Assembly (NCBI GenBank): GCA_035532295.1
Contig: DATKRH010000058.1
Coordinates: 1 to 64,000, forward strand
DNA from: DASUBV01 sp035532295
Lineage (GTDB): Bacteria; Actinomycetota; Actinomycetes; Streptosporangiales; Streptosporangiaceae
Direction of reading: 5' to 3'
Length of the DNA stretch: 64,000 nucleotides
Shown: positions 49,995 through 59,655 of the stretch, piece by piece
How the letters are laid out: each line of letters opens with the position of its first letter
Position numbering within the stretch: position 1 is the stretch's first letter
Translations under genes and position numbers: made by a program
Notes under the pieces: generated by a model
The model's input: the letters and a program-made list of their open reading frames with translations, nothing else
The model's database searches: none
Told to the model about the DNA's origin: nothing

Positions 49995-51277
49995 TTCCCG
50001 CCAGGCGCCGCGCGCGGGAAGGCTGCCCGGCCGGCATAGGCGGCCGCGTCACCGAGAATCTCCTCGATCCGGAGCAGCTGGTTGTACTTGGCCACGCGCT
50101 CCGACCGGGCCGGCGCCCCGCTCTTCATCTGACCGCAGTTAACCGCCACCGCCAGGTCGGAGATCGTGGTGTCCTCGGTCTCGCCGGACCGGTGGCTCAT
50201 CATGCAGCGCAGCCCGCTGCGGTGGGCCAGCGAGACGGCGTCCAGGGTCTCGGTCAGGGTGCCGATCTGGTTGACCTTGACCAGGAGCGCGTTGGCGGTC
50301 TTCTCCTCGATACCCCGGCGCAGCCGCTGCGGGTTAGTCACGAAGATGTCGTCGCCGACGATCTGCACCTGGCCGCCCAGCTCGGCGGTTAGCTCCCGCC
50401 AGCCGTCCCAGTCCTCCTCGGCGAGCGGGTCCTCCAGCGAGACGATCGGATAGGCGCCCAGCCAGTCGGCGTAGACGCTGGTCATCTCCGCCGCGGTCTT
50501 CTTGCCGCCCTCGAAGGCGTATCCGCCCTCGGAGTAGAAACTGCTCGCGGCCGCGTCGATGGCCAGCGCGATGTCCTGGCCCAGCGTCAGGCCCGTCTTG
50601 GCGACGGCCTCCACGATCAGGTCCAGCGCCGCCCTGTTGTTCTCCAGGTCCGGCGCGAAACCGCCCTCGTCCCCGACTCCGGTGTTCAGGCCATGCTGCT
50701 TGAGCACCGCCTTGAGCGCGTGGTAGGTCTCAGCGCCCCAGCGCAGCGCCTCGCTGAACGTGGCCGCGCCCACGGGCGCGATCATGAACTCCTGAATGTC
50801 CACGTTGGTGTCCGCGTGCGCCCCGCCGTTGAGAATGTTCATCATCGGCACCGGCAGCACGTGGGCGTTGGGACCGCCGAGATAACGGAACAGCGGCAGG
50901 CCGGCCGACTCGGCGGCGGCGCGGGCGACCGCGAGGCTGACGCCGAGGATGGCGTTGGCGCCGAGCCTGGACTTGTCCGGCGTGCGGTCCAGGTCGATCA
51001 GCTCCTGGTCGACCAGCCGCTGGTCATCGGCGTCGTAGCCCAGCAGCTCGGGCTGGATCTCGTCGATCACTCCCTGAACGGCCCTGGTCACGCCCTTGCC
51101 GCTGTAGCCGTCACCGCCGTCGCGCAGCTCGACGGCCTCGAAGACGCCCGTGGACGCGCCGCTGGGCACGGCAGCGCGACCGAGGCTGCCGTCATCGAGA
51201 ACTACCTCTACCTCGACCGTGGGGTTACCGCGCGAATCGAGAATCTGCCTGGCGAAAATGCCTTCGATGGAGGCCAC
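49991..51277 (-). CDS. eno: Enolase
   Basis: 428 residues from GTG 51277 (AGGAG 10 bases upstream); longer frames add non-homologous residues. Signature ARQILDSRGNPTVEVEV, GGAHADTNVDIQEFMI, metal ligands in AIDAAASSFYSEGGY, VSLEDPLAEEDW and VGDDIFVTNP, catalytic Lys in LLVKVNQIGTLTET, and C-terminal SHRSGETEDTTISDLAVA. Interconverts 2-phosphoglycerate and phosphoenolpyruvate. Confidence 0.97.
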   Translation of the reverse strand: MASIEGIFARQILDSRGNPTVEVEVVLDDGSLGRAAVPSGASTGVFEAVELRDGGDGYSGKGVTRAVQGVIDEIQPELLGYDADDQRLVDQELIDLDRTPDKSRLGANAILGVSLAVARAAAESAGLPLFRYLGGPNAHVLPVPMMNILNGGAHADTNVDIQEFMIAPVGAATFSEALRWGAETYHALKAVLKQHGLNTGVGDEGGFAPDLENNRAALDLIVEAVAKTGLTLGQDIALAIDAAASSFYSEGGYAFEGGKKTAAEMTSVYADWLGAYPIVSLEDPLAEEDWDGWRELTAELGGQVQIVGDDIFVTNPQRLRRGIEEKTANALLVKVNQIGTLTETLDAVSLAHRSGLRCMMSHRSGETEDTTISDLAVAVNCGQMKSGAPARSERVAKYNQLLRIEEILGDAAAYAGRAAFPRAAPGGK

Positions 51278-51409
51278 AGTTACTAGCTCCTGACGGTGGC
51301 ACCGGGGGGCGGTGCACGGCTCACAAGGGTTTCGGCACGAGCCTAGTAGAACGGCGGCCGCCAGCCGCACTGACCACGCCGCTGCCGAACCTGACGCGTG
51401 GATGTCTGG

Positions 51410-52207
51410 TCAGCCTCGGCCGGCCTTCTCCCAGGCCCGCACGCGGTCGCGGTAGGCACGGGCGGCTGAGCGAAGCTCCAGCTCGGGATCCAGGCCGGCC
51501 TCGCGGGCCCGGCCGGCGAGGGCGAAGAGCCCGGCGCCGATCTCGCTGACCGCGGTGCCAGGTCCGGTGCCGGGCGGCTCCCCCAGCCCGGGGTCTAGCG
51601 CGGGGTCTAGCCCGGGGCCGGCCGCAGGGGCGGACAGGTCGGCTAGCTCGGCCGGCGCCCCGGCTCGCTGCGCCCGCCGCTGCAGCGCCGCCGCCAGCGA
51701 CAGCGCGGGCTGGCTCATCGGCACCCCGTCGAGCGCGGAGCCCGGCGCGCCGCTGGCGGCCGACCGCTCGGCGGCCTTGATGGCGTCCCAGTTGGCGGTC
51801 ACCTCCTGGGCTCCGGACACGGTGACGTCACCGAACACGTGCGGATGGCGGCGGGTCAGCTTCGCGATGATCCCGTCGGCCACGTCATCGATGGTGTAGC
51901 CGGTGCCGTCGGTGCGCTCGGCCGCCACCCTGGCGTGGAAGACCACTTGCAGCAGGACGTCGCCCAGCTCCTCGCGGATGGCCGCGGCGTCCCCGCTATC
52001 CAGCGCCTCAAGCGCCTCGTAGGTCTCCTCCAGCAGGAACGGGGCCAGGGACTCGTGGGTCTGCTGAGCATCCCAGGGGCAGCCCGTGCGCAGCCGGTCC
52101 ATCACCTCAACCAGGTCCAGCACGCGGGCTCCCGGCGCCGCGCCAGGCGCCGCGCCGGAGGATTCCGCCTCGCCGGCGGATCCCGCGCCGGGAGCCAGCT
52201 CATCCAT
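51410..52207 (-). CDS. mazG: Nucleoside triphosphate pyrophosphohydrolase MazG
   Basis: 265 residues from ATG 52207, whose ribosome site AGGAG overlaps the upstream stop codon. MazG domain: LVEVMDRLRTGCPWDAQQTHESLAPFLLEETYEALEAL, with the metal-binding EExxE/ExxD pattern (EETYEA, IREELGDVLLQVVFHA). RRHPHVFGDVTV and ANWDAIKAAER follow. A Pro/Gly-rich insert (APAAGPGLDPALDPGLGEPPG) interrupts the C-terminal half. Removes aberrant NTPs and affects (p)ppGpp levels. Confidence 0.94.
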   Translation of the reverse strand: MDELAPGAGSAGEAESSGAAPGAAPGARVLDLVEVMDRLRTGCPWDAQQTHESLAPFLLEETYEALEALDSGDAAAIREELGDVLLQVVFHARVAAERTDGTGYTIDDVADGIIAKLTRRHPHVFGDVTVSGAQEVTANWDAIKAAERSAASGAPGSALDGVPMSQPALSLAAALQRRAQRAGAPAELADLSAPAAGPGLDPALDPGLGEPPGTGPGTAVSEIGAGLFALAGRAREAGLDPELELRSAARAYRDRVRAWEKAGRG

Positions 52208-52221
52208 CTGGGGCGCGGCTC

Positions 52222-52908
52222 CTAGCAGGGCGGCGTGAGCCGCGGCTTGGCGCTGGCACTGGCCGACGGCGACGGCGACGGCGACGCGGCCAGCTGGCTC
52301 GGCGCCGGCACGACCGAGAAGGTGGTGTAGTCGAACTGGCCGAACTGCGGGTTGACCGTGATCCCCAGGTTCTTGGCCGCCAGGCACTGCGCGTGCGAGA
52401 TCCGGTTCTGCAGGGCCTGCTGCCTGGCCGGCGCGGTCGGTGGCTTGCCGCCGTCGAGTCGGCGCTGGAACGCGGACAGGATCGCGAAGTACCGGCCGAT
52501 CTGGGGCACCAGGTCCGGCGGCACGGCACCGGCCGCCGAGACGTAGGTAGCGGTGCTGACCTTCTGCTGCCTGGCCTGCGCGGCCAGGGCGTTCAGCTGG
52601 CTCTGCACGGCCGCCGGCGTGACGCTGATGCCGTGCTGCGCCGCGAGCTCGTCGTAGATCCGGAAGGTAATCAGCCAGGTCAGGACCTGCTGCGGCATCT
52701 GGGTCACGGCCCGCTGCGGCTTGATTCCCTTGCGGTTGTCGGCCTGGTAGGCCGTGGTGAGGCTGGCTACCTGATCGGATAGCGTCGCCGAGCTGATCCG
52801 TTGCTGGCCGGTGATTGCCGCGGCGCCCATCTTGATCGACCCGCAGGCGGCCACCGCCAGGCCGCTGGCAAGCACCGCCGCGGCCAACTGCATCGAGGTG
52901 CGGCGCAC
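52222..52908 (-). CDS. SurA-like (peptidyl-prolyl isomerase N-terminal) lipoprotein
   Basis: 228 residues from GTG 52908, chosen because GGGAGG lies 9-10 bases upstream, directly after the mfd stop. Signal with RR and lipobox (LAVAAC, GSI). The body is a SurA_N-like helical chaperone domain (RISSATLSDQVASLTTAYQ, VLTWLITFRIYDELAAQHGISVTPAAVQSQLNAL). No parvulin domain follows; the C-terminus is Ser/Pro/Ala-rich. Probably an extracytoplasmic folding factor. Its place between mfd and mazG is common in actinobacteria. Confidence 0.85.
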   Translation of the reverse strand: MRRTSMQLAAAVLASGLAVAACGSIKMGAAAITGQQRISSATLSDQVASLTTAYQADNRKGIKPQRAVTQMPQQVLTWLITFRIYDELAAQHGISVTPAAVQSQLNALAAQARQQKVSTATYVSAAGAVPPDLVPQIGRYFAILSAFQRRLDGGKPPTAPARQQALQNRISHAQCLAAKNLGITVNPQFGQFDYTTFSVVPAPSQLAASPSPSPSASASAKPRLTPPC

Positions 52909-52922
52909 GACGACGTTCCTCC

Positions 52923-55900
52923 CTACGCTGAGCGCTCGGATGTCTCGCCGAGCACCGACTCGATCAGCTCCTCGCACCAGGCGAGGAGGTCGGTGTCGCG
53001 AAGCGGCGGAGCGCCAAGTGACACGGTCTGCCCGGTGCCGGCCCGCGTGCTGCCCGATCCCGCGCGCGTGCCGGGCGCTGCCTTAGGCACCGGTACGAGC
53101 ATCGTACGCACTGCCGGCTTGAGCAGCGTCCGCGGGTACAGCCGCTGCACGCGGACCTGCTTGGAATCGGGCAGCTCGACCGGCGAGAACCTGATGTGGT
53201 TACCCTGCGCGGTGATGTCGGTCAGGCCGGCACGCCGGGCCAGGGCCCGCAGCTGGGCGACCCTGAGCAGGCTCTCCACCTGGGTCGGAAGCGTTCCGTA
53301 CCGGTCGGTCAGCTCCTCGCGGACCGCGGTGATATCGGCGGCGGTGTCGATGGCCGCGATCCGCGTGTAGGCCTCCAGGCGCAGCCGCTCCCCGGTCACG
53401 TAGTCGTGCGGGATATGGGCGTCCACGGGCAGCTCGATCCGGACCTCGGGCCGCTGCGCAGGGCCGTCGCCGCGCAGTTCCCGGACCGCCTCGCCGATCA
53501 TCTTCACGTACAGGTCGAAGCCGACGGCGGCGACGTGCCCGGACTGCTCCCCGCCGAGCAGGTTGCCCGCGCCGCGGATCTCCAGGTCCTTGAGCGCGAT
53601 GTGCATCCCGGCCCCGATTCCGCTGTGCTGCTGAATAGTGGACAGCCGCTCGTGCGCGGTCTCGGTCAGCGGCTTCTCCGGCGGATACAGGAAGTAGGCG
53701 TAACCGCGCTCCCGGCTCCGTCCCACCCGGCCGCGGAGCTGGTGCAGGGCGGGCAGCCCGTAGACGTCGGCGCGGTCGACGATCAGCGTGTTGGCGTTCG
53801 GGATGTCCAGCCCGGACTCGATGATCGTGGTGGCCACGAGCACGTCGAACTCGCGCTCCACGAACTGGCCCATGATCTTCTCGAGCGTGTGCTCGTTCAT
53901 CTGGCCATGCCCCACGCCGATCCTCGCCTCCGGCACGAGCTCGGCGATCCGGGCGGCGACCCTGTTGATCGACGACACCCGGTTATGCACGAAGAAGACC
54001 TGGCCGTCCCGCAGCAGCTCACGCCGGATCGCCGCGCCGATCTGCCTCTCGTCGTAGGGGCCGACGGACGTGAGCACCGGGTGCCGCTCCTCCGGCGGGG
54101 TCAAGATGGTGGACATCTCGCGGATCCCGGAGATCCCCATCTCCAGCGTGCGCGGGATGGGGGTGGCGGACATCGCCAGCACGTCCACCTCGGTGCGCAG
54201 CTGCTTGAGGTACTCCTTCTGCTCGACGCCGAACCGCTGCTCCTCGTCGATGATCACCAGCCCGAGGCGGTCGAAGCGGGTCTCCGGGGAGAGCAGGCGG
54301 TGCGTGCCGATGACCACGTCGACCTTGCCCTCGGCCAGGCCCGCCAGGGTCTGCGCGACCTCCTTGTCGCTCTGGAACCGGGACAGCGGCCGGACCACGA
54401 CGGGGAACGGCGCGTACCGCTCGCTGAAGGTGGCGAAGTGCTGGGCCGCCAGCAGCGTGGTCGGGGCCAGGACGACGACCTGCCGCCCGTCCTGCACGGC
54501 CTTGAACGCGGCCCGGACCGCGATCTCGGTCTTCCCGTAGCCGACGTCGCCGCAGATCAGCCGGTCCATCGGGACCGGCTTTTGCATGTCGGCCTTGACC
54601 TCGTCGACCGCGGCGAGCTGGTCGGGCGTTTCCACGTAGGGGAAGGCATCCTCCAGCTCGCGCTGCCAGGGGGTATCCGGCCCGAACGCGTGGCCCGGCG
54701 AGGCCATCCTGGCCTGGTAAAGCTGGATCAGGCCGGCCGCGATGTCCCGGACCGCCTTGCGGGCCCGGCCCTTGGCCTTCGCCCAGTCGGCGCCGCCGAG
54801 CCGGTGCAGCGCGGGCGCCTCGCCGCCGCTGTACCTGGTGACCTCGTCCAGCTGGTCGGTCGGCAGGTAGAGCCGGTCCGGCGGCTGGCCGCGCTTGCTG
54901 GGCGCGTACTCGATGACCAGGTAGTCCCTCGTCGCGCCCTGGATGGTGCGGCTGGTCATCTCCACGTACCGGCCGACGCCGTGCTGCTCGTGCACGATGT
55001 AGTCGCCGGGCGTGAGCTGCAGCGGGTCGACGGCGCCACGGCGCCGGCTCGGCATCCGCCGGTTCTCGCGCCTGCCTGACCGCTGGCCGGCCATGTCCGC
55101 CTCGGCCAGCACCGCCAGCCGCACCGACGGCCAGACGAAGCCGGCCTCCAGCAGGCCGGTCGCGACGCTGGCCAGGCCCGGCTCGGGCTCGTCGCTCAGG
55201 TCGCCGGTACCGGATCCGTGCACGCCCAGGCCCTCGGCGCGCAGCAGCTCGGCCAGCCGCTGGGCCGGTCCGTGGCCCTCCGTGACCAGGACGACCCGCC
55301 ACTGCCCGGACAGCCACTGGCCGACGTCGGACAGCACCCTGCCGGTATCGCCGCGATAAGAGTCGGCGGGCTCCGCCTCGATTCGAAACGACGGCCGATC
55401 GCCGGCCTCGTCCTCCAGGTCACCGCGCAGGTCATCGCGCAAGGCGGCGGTATGGGCGGCGGCGGCCACCGTGGCCACCGTGGCGGCCGCGAAGGGGGTA
55501 ATCGTCCACCAGGGAATGTCCAGGTCAGCCGCCGACTTGCGAACATCGGTCATCGCCCGGAACGCCGCGCCGCCGAGGTCGATCGGCACCTGGCCGCCGG
55601 CCGCCGCGTTCACCCAGGACGCCTCAAGGAACTCCTGGCTGGTGCTGACCAGGTCAGCCGCGCGCGCCCGGATGCGCTCTGGGTCGCAGGCGACCACGAG
55701 ACCGCCGGCCGGGACGTAGTCGAGCAGCAGCTCCATCCGGTCGCACAAAGTCGGGGCGAATGCTTCCATCCCCTCGACCGTGATGCCGTCGGCCAGCTTG
55801 CTGAGCACCTCACCGAGGCCCGGCCACTCCAGGGCCAGCTCCTTGGCTCGCGACCGGACGGCCGGGGTCAGCAGCAGTTCGCGGCACGGCGGCGCCCATA

Positions 55901-56615
55901 GCCCGTCCGCGGCGATCTCCAGGCTCCGCTGATCGGTGACCTTGAAGTAACGGATCTCCTCGACCTGGTCGCCCCAGAAATCGACCCGCAGCGGATGCTC
56001 CTCGGTCGGCGGGAACACGTCCAGGATCCCGCCGCGCACCGCCAGCTCGCCGCGCTTTTCCACCAGGTCGGTCCGGGCATAGCCGATCTCGACGAGCCGG
56101 GTGACGACCTCTTCCAGGTCGGCTTCCTGACCGGGGGCCAGGCTCACCGGCAGCAGGTCGCCCAGGCCGCCGGGCATCGGCTGCAGGAGGCTGCGCACGG
56201 GCGCGGCCACCACGAGCAGGGGGCCGGTCCGCGGATCGCCGGGCTCGGGATGGGCCAGCCGGCGCAGCACGGCCAGCCGCTGGCCGGAGGTGTCCGAACG
56301 GGGCGAGAGCCGCTCGTGCGGCAGAGTCTCCCAGGCCGGGAAGTAACCGACCGTCTCCGGCGGCAGCAGCGAGCTCAAGGCCGCGGTGAGGTCCTCAGCC
56401 TCGCGGGCGGTGGCGGTCACAGCCAGGACGAACCGGCCGCTGGATGCCGCCTGGCTCCCGCCGCCGTGACCCGTCAGCGCGGCAGCCAGCAACGGCCGCA
56501 GCGCCGGCGCAGCGATCAGGTCGCCGCCGCCGGCCGCGCGCAGCGCGGCATGCTCGAGGGCGTGACGGAGCTGCGGGTCATCGCTGATGGCCCCGAGCAG
56601 ACCGGAGAGGCTCAT
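52923..56615 (-). CDS. mfd: Transcription-repair coupling factor
   Basis: 1230 residues, full length. UvrB-homology domain at the N-terminus, then the RNA polymerase-interacting domain (LTPGDYIVHEQHGVGRYVEM), translocase motor with Walker A ICGDVGYGKTEIAVRAAF, DEEQ-type box VIIDEEQRFGVEQKE, motif III MSATPIPRTLEMGI, and motif VI QLRGRVGRSRERGYAYF; TRCF C-terminal domain (VRVQRLYPRTLLKPA). Releases stalled polymerase and recruits UvrA. AAGGA precedes the ATG. Confidence 0.97.
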   Translation of the reverse strand: MSLSGLLGAISDDPQLRHALEHAALRAAGGGDLIAAPALRPLLAAALTGHGGGSQAASSGRFVLAVTATAREAEDLTAALSSLLPPETVGYFPAWETLPHERLSPRSDTSGQRLAVLRRLAHPEPGDPRTGPLLVVAAPVRSLLQPMPGGLGDLLPVSLAPGQEADLEEVVTRLVEIGYARTDLVEKRGELAVRGGILDVFPPTEEHPLRVDFWGDQVEEIRYFKVTDQRSLEIAADGLWAPPCRELLLTPAVRSRAKELALEWPGLGEVLSKLADGITVEGMEAFAPTLCDRMELLLDYVPAGGLVVACDPERIRARAADLVSTSQEFLEASWVNAAAGGQVPIDLGGAAFRAMTDVRKSAADLDIPWWTITPFAAATVATVAAAAHTAALRDDLRGDLEDEAGDRPSFRIEAEPADSYRGDTGRVLSDVGQWLSGQWRVVLVTEGHGPAQRLAELLRAEGLGVHGSGTGDLSDEPEPGLASVATGLLEAGFVWPSVRLAVLAEADMAGQRSGRRENRRMPSRRRGAVDPLQLTPGDYIVHEQHGVGRYVEMTSRTIQGATRDYLVIEYAPSKRGQPPDRLYLPTDQLDEVTRYSGGEAPALHRLGGADWAKAKGRARKAVRDIAAGLIQLYQARMASPGHAFGPDTPWQRELEDAFPYVETPDQLAAVDEVKADMQKPVPMDRLICGDVGYGKTEIAVRAAFKAVQDGRQVVVLAPTTLLAAQHFATFSERYAPFPVVVRPLSRFQSDKEVAQTLAGLAEGKVDVVIGTHRLLSPETRFDRLGLVIIDEEQRFGVEQKEYLKQLRTEVDVLAMSATPIPRTLEMGISGIREMSTILTPPEERHPVLTSVGPYDERQIGAAIRRELLRDGQVFFVHNRVSSINRVAARIAELVPEARIGVGHGQMNEHTLEKIMGQFVEREFDVLVATTIIESGLDIPNANTLIVDRADVYGLPALHQLRGRVGRSRERGYAYFLYPPEKPLTETAHERLSTIQQHSGIGAGMHIALKDLEIRGAGNLLGGEQSGHVAAVGFDLYVKMIGEAVRELRGDGPAQRPEVRIELPVDAHIPHDYVTGERLRLEAYTRIAAIDTAADITAVREELTDRYGTLPTQVESLLRVAQLRALARRAGLTDITAQGNHIRFSPVELPDSKQVRVQRLYPRTLLKPAVRTMLVPVPKAAPGTRAGSGSTRAGTGQTVSLGAPPLRDTDLLAWCEELIESVLGETSERSA

Positions 56616-56856
56616 AACGTCCTTACCTGAGCAGCATTTGGGCAGCGTGAACGGCTCGCGACCGGCGCGAGGACGGGCTCGCGACCGGCGCGAGAGCTGG
56701 CCTGCGGGGCTACCAGGATCGCCAGCAGGCAGGACCAGCGGCGGGATACCCCTAGCTTACGGGCTCGGCCGCGCTGAGGCTAAACGCCGACGGATCTCGG
56801 ATGACGGCTCCGCAATTCTGCGACTAGAGGTAATCGGAGGGCTACGATCTGAAATC

Positions 56857-57654
56857 GTGGCAAGCGGGAGCAGGTATCGCGGAGGCGGCGTCGCGGGCAC
56901 GGGGCTGGCGGGCACGGGGCTGGCGGGCAGCGGCCCGATGACGGCCGACGCCATGCTCTTCACCCGGTCGGCGCTTGAGTATGCCGCGCACCGGCCCTCG
57001 CCGGCCCTTGTGATCCTGCAGGCGGGCTGCGCCACGGCCGGCGGCGACCTGGATCTCGGCACCCTGCGCGCGAGCGGCAGCGACGTGACCCTCACGATGC
57101 TGGACGACGACAACGAGGTCACCAGGGCGGCCGTGGCCGGCCGGCCGGACCTGCGCTCGGCGGTGCTCGGCGAACTGCGGGCCGTGCCCCTGCTGCCGCG
57201 CTCCGCCGACATCGTGCACTGCTGCCTGCTCGACCGGATCAGTCACGCCGAGATAGTGCTGAGCCGCCTCGTGGACGCGCTGCGGCCCGGCGGCCTGCTG
57301 CTGCTGCGGACTGCCGACCGGGAGACCGCGGCGGGCTTCCTGGACCGCGTGCTGCCGCGCTCGCTTCGCAGGCTGGCCTGGCAGAGCCTGCGACCCGGCG
57401 AGCCCGGCCCCTACCCCGCCGCCTACGAGCAGCTGACTTCCGCCCGCGGGATCCAGCTGTTCGCGGCCCGGCACGGCCTGGTGATCTCCCGCCGGGAAGC
57501 CCGCAGCAGGCTCGACAGCCGCCGCCGACGGCCAGTCATTCGCGTTGCCCGCAAGCTGGTGGCCGGGGCCACCCGCGGCCGGCTGACTGCGGCGCACGAT
57601 GAGCTTTGCTATGTCATCCGCAAGCCGGAAGATAGGTTCGCTCGCGTGCTGTAA
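56857..57654 (+). CDS. Class I SAM-dependent methyltransferase-like protein
   Basis: 265 residues from GTG 56857; TACGAT ends 8 bp before it, so a leaderless start is possible, and ATG 56938 is an alternative. Motif I region is VILQAGCATAGGDLDLGTL, with TMLDDDNEVTRAAV as the acidic-loop strand, VPLLPRSADIVHCCLLDRISH as motif II, and LRPGGLLLLRTAD as post-II. The AdoMet loop (usually GxGxG) is degenerate as QAGCATAGG, so cofactor binding is uncertain. An N-terminal GTGLA repeat precedes the domain. Substrate unknown. Confidence 0.75.
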   Translation: MASGSRYRGGGVAGTGLAGTGLAGSGPMTADAMLFTRSALEYAAHRPSPALVILQAGCATAGGDLDLGTLRASGSDVTLTMLDDDNEVTRAAVAGRPDLRSAVLGELRAVPLLPRSADIVHCCLLDRISHAEIVLSRLVDALRPGGLLLLRTADRETAAGFLDRVLPRSLRRLAWQSLRPGEPGPYPAAYEQLTSARGIQLFAARHGLVISRREARSRLDSRRRRPVIRVARKLVAGATRGRLTAAHDELCYVIRKPEDRFARVL

Positions 57655-57924
57655 GCCACCTCCCGCTCGCGTGTAGCCTCGTGGTTGCCTGACAGGCGTG
57701 GCGGACTGAGAATTGCGGCCGACTGGGGAATCACGGCCGACTGGCAAGTTCCCGCAGGCGGCCCGGCCGCGGGAACCTGCCGATCAAGCAGAACCGGAAC
57801 GAGCAGGACCAGAGCAGGCCGTCATGGCAGCAGCCCCGTTGCGGGCCGAGCCGTTGACATCTGGACGAGTACCGGAAGCGTAATGGTGCGCCGCGTTCGG
57901 GCGCGGGGTGGACGGAGAATTCAC
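57655..57924. other. Intergenic region before the APS kinase gene
   Basis: 270 bp with no supported gene; the reading frame of the next gene extends back through it without a ribosome site. No hairpin terminator is evident. Confidence 0.4.
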
Positions 57925-59604
57925 GTGACTGCGCAAGCCCAGGCTGATTCGTCGACCGGGCCGACCGACGAGCCCGCGACCGGCCCGGGCGGTGACCTCG
58001 CCGCGATGCCCACGTGGATGCTCAGCAAGGCGCAGCTGGCCGATCTGGAGCTGCTGCTGTCGGGCGCGTTCGCGCCACTCGCCGGGTACATGACGGCCGC
58101 CGATGTGGCCGCCGTTACCGAGTCCTGGCAGCTGGCTGACGGCACGCCGTTCCCGGTACCGGTGACCCTGGATATCCCGGCTGACGCGATCTCGGCGGAC
58201 GCCGGCCACCTGGCCCTCACCGATCCGGAGGGCACGCCGCTGGCGGTGCTGCTCATAACGGAACAGACCCCGCTGCCCGCCGGGCCCGGGCCGGGAGCTG
58301 GCGCGGGGGCCGGCTCACTGGATGGGCTGCCCGGCCGGCCGGGCTCCGCCGACTCGGGACTGGTCCGGCTGGCCGGCCCGGTCACCGCGCGGCGCGTTCC
58401 TGAGCATGGCCCGTTCCGGCGGCTGATGCAGACCCCGGCCGTGGCGAAGGCGCAGGCTCCCGATGGCCCCGTGCTGGCCTGGGCGGGCCGCGGGCCGCTG
58501 CACCGCCGCCAGATCGGGCAGCTCCGGCACCTGGCCGGGCAGCTCAAGGCGCGACTGCTCGTGCTGCCTCTTGTCGCCGGCCCGGCCGAAGTGGTGACCA
58601 GGCCGGAGGCACTGGTGCGAGCCACGCTCGCCGCCGCGGCCAGCCTGCCGGCCGACTCGCGGGTCATTCCGGTCCCACTCGCGCCGCGCGAGCGCGCCGG
58701 GATGCCGGCGGCCACGAGCCAGATCCGGGAGCTCGCCATCCGGGCCCGGATCGCTGCCGCGTACGGCGCCACGCACCTGATGGCCGATACCGGGGCGCTA
58801 ACGGGCCTGTCCACGGTGGCCGGCGGGTACCAGCTTCCGGGCGCACCGATCCTGGTGTTGCCGTCGGGCGACTGGGCCTATGACCCGCGCGCGGAGGTAT
58901 GGCGGCCGCTCGCCCTGATCGAGGCCGGCGCCGAGCAGGAGGACCTATCCGCTGACCAGCTCGGCGACCTGCTGGACGCCGGCGCGCCGGTGCCCGAGTG
59001 GTTCACCCCGCCCGCGGTGGCGCGCGAACTGCGACGCGCCCGGCCGCCGCGGTCGGCCCGCGGCTTCGTGCTGTTCCTCACCGGGCTCTCGGGCTCGGGT
59101 AAGTCCACCATCGCCCGGGATCTGCGCGACGTCCTCACTGAACGCGGCGACCGGCGCGTCACGCTGCTGGACGGCGACCTCGTCCGGCACCTGCTCTCGG
59201 CGGGCCTGACGTTCTCCCGCGAGGACCGGGACCTCAACATCGCGCGGATCGGCTTTGTCGCGGCCGAGATCGCCCGCCATGGCGGCATCGCGATCTGCGC
59301 CCCGATCGCGCCGTTCGCCCGCGCGCGGGCGCGGGTCCGGGAGATGGTCAGCGAGGTAGGCGACTTCCTGCTGATCCATGTCGCGACGCCCGTGGAGGTG
59401 TGTGAGACCCGCGACCGGAAGGGCCTGTACGCCAAGGCCCGGGCGGGCCTGATCGGCCAGTTCACGGGGGTCTCTGACCCTTATGAGGAGCCACACGACG
59501 CCGACCTGGTGATCGACACGTCGCTGCTGACCGAGCAGGAGGCCGTGGCCGCCGTGTTGCGCCTGCTGACTTCCGGCGGCTGGCTGGCGGCCGACCGATC
59601 CTGA
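57925..59604 (+). CDS. Degenerate ATP-sulfurylase domain fused to adenylylsulfate kinase
   Basis: 559 residues from GTG 57925 (GGAG 7 bases upstream). Residues about 30-360 follow the ATP sulfurylase fold (MLSKAQLADLELLLSGAFAPLAGYMTAADV is the PUA-like start). The catalytic motifs are lost: QTRNPxHRxH appears as AGRGPLHRRQ, and GRDHAG as DTGALTG. Residues 375-555 are an intact APS kinase: FLTGLSGSGKSTIARDL, LLDGDLVRHLL, GFVAAEIARHGGIAICAPIAP, VCETRDRKGLYAKARAGLIGQFTGVSDPYE. Makes PAPS from APS; the N-terminal part may be regulatory. No cysD/cysN nearby. Confidence 0.85.
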   Translation: MTAQAQADSSTGPTDEPATGPGGDLAAMPTWMLSKAQLADLELLLSGAFAPLAGYMTAADVAAVTESWQLADGTPFPVPVTLDIPADAISADAGHLALTDPEGTPLAVLLITEQTPLPAGPGPGAGAGAGSLDGLPGRPGSADSGLVRLAGPVTARRVPEHGPFRRLMQTPAVAKAQAPDGPVLAWAGRGPLHRRQIGQLRHLAGQLKARLLVLPLVAGPAEVVTRPEALVRATLAAAASLPADSRVIPVPLAPRERAGMPAATSQIRELAIRARIAAAYGATHLMADTGALTGLSTVAGGYQLPGAPILVLPSGDWAYDPRAEVWRPLALIEAGAEQEDLSADQLGDLLDAGAPVPEWFTPPAVARELRRARPPRSARGFVLFLTGLSGSGKSTIARDLRDVLTERGDRRVTLLDGDLVRHLLSAGLTFSREDRDLNIARIGFVAAEIARHGGIAICAPIAPFARARARVREMVSEVGDFLLIHVATPVEVCETRDRKGLYAKARAGLIGQFTGVSDPYEEPHDADLVIDTSLLTEQEAVAAVLRLLTSGGWLAADRS

Positions 59605-59643
59605 CGCACGGGCCTGACGCACGGGCCGATCCTGACGCACGGG
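59600..59643. repeat. Three 13-bp repeats at the end of the APS kinase gene
   Basis: CCTGACGCACGGG occurs at 59600-59612, 59613-59625 and 59631-59643, spanning the stop codon and the short gap to the convergent DUF4229 gene. Confidence 0.88.
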
Positions 59644-59655
59644 CCGGGCGGGCGC

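Noticed and set aside
53196..55079. 627-residue plus-strand reading frame
   Set aside because: Antisense shadow of mfd; composition typical of GC-rich antisense frames.
57925..59604. Annotation as a functional bifunctional sulfate adenylyltransferase/APS kinase
   Set aside because: Both ATP-sulfurylase catalytic motifs are lost, so only kinase activity is supported.
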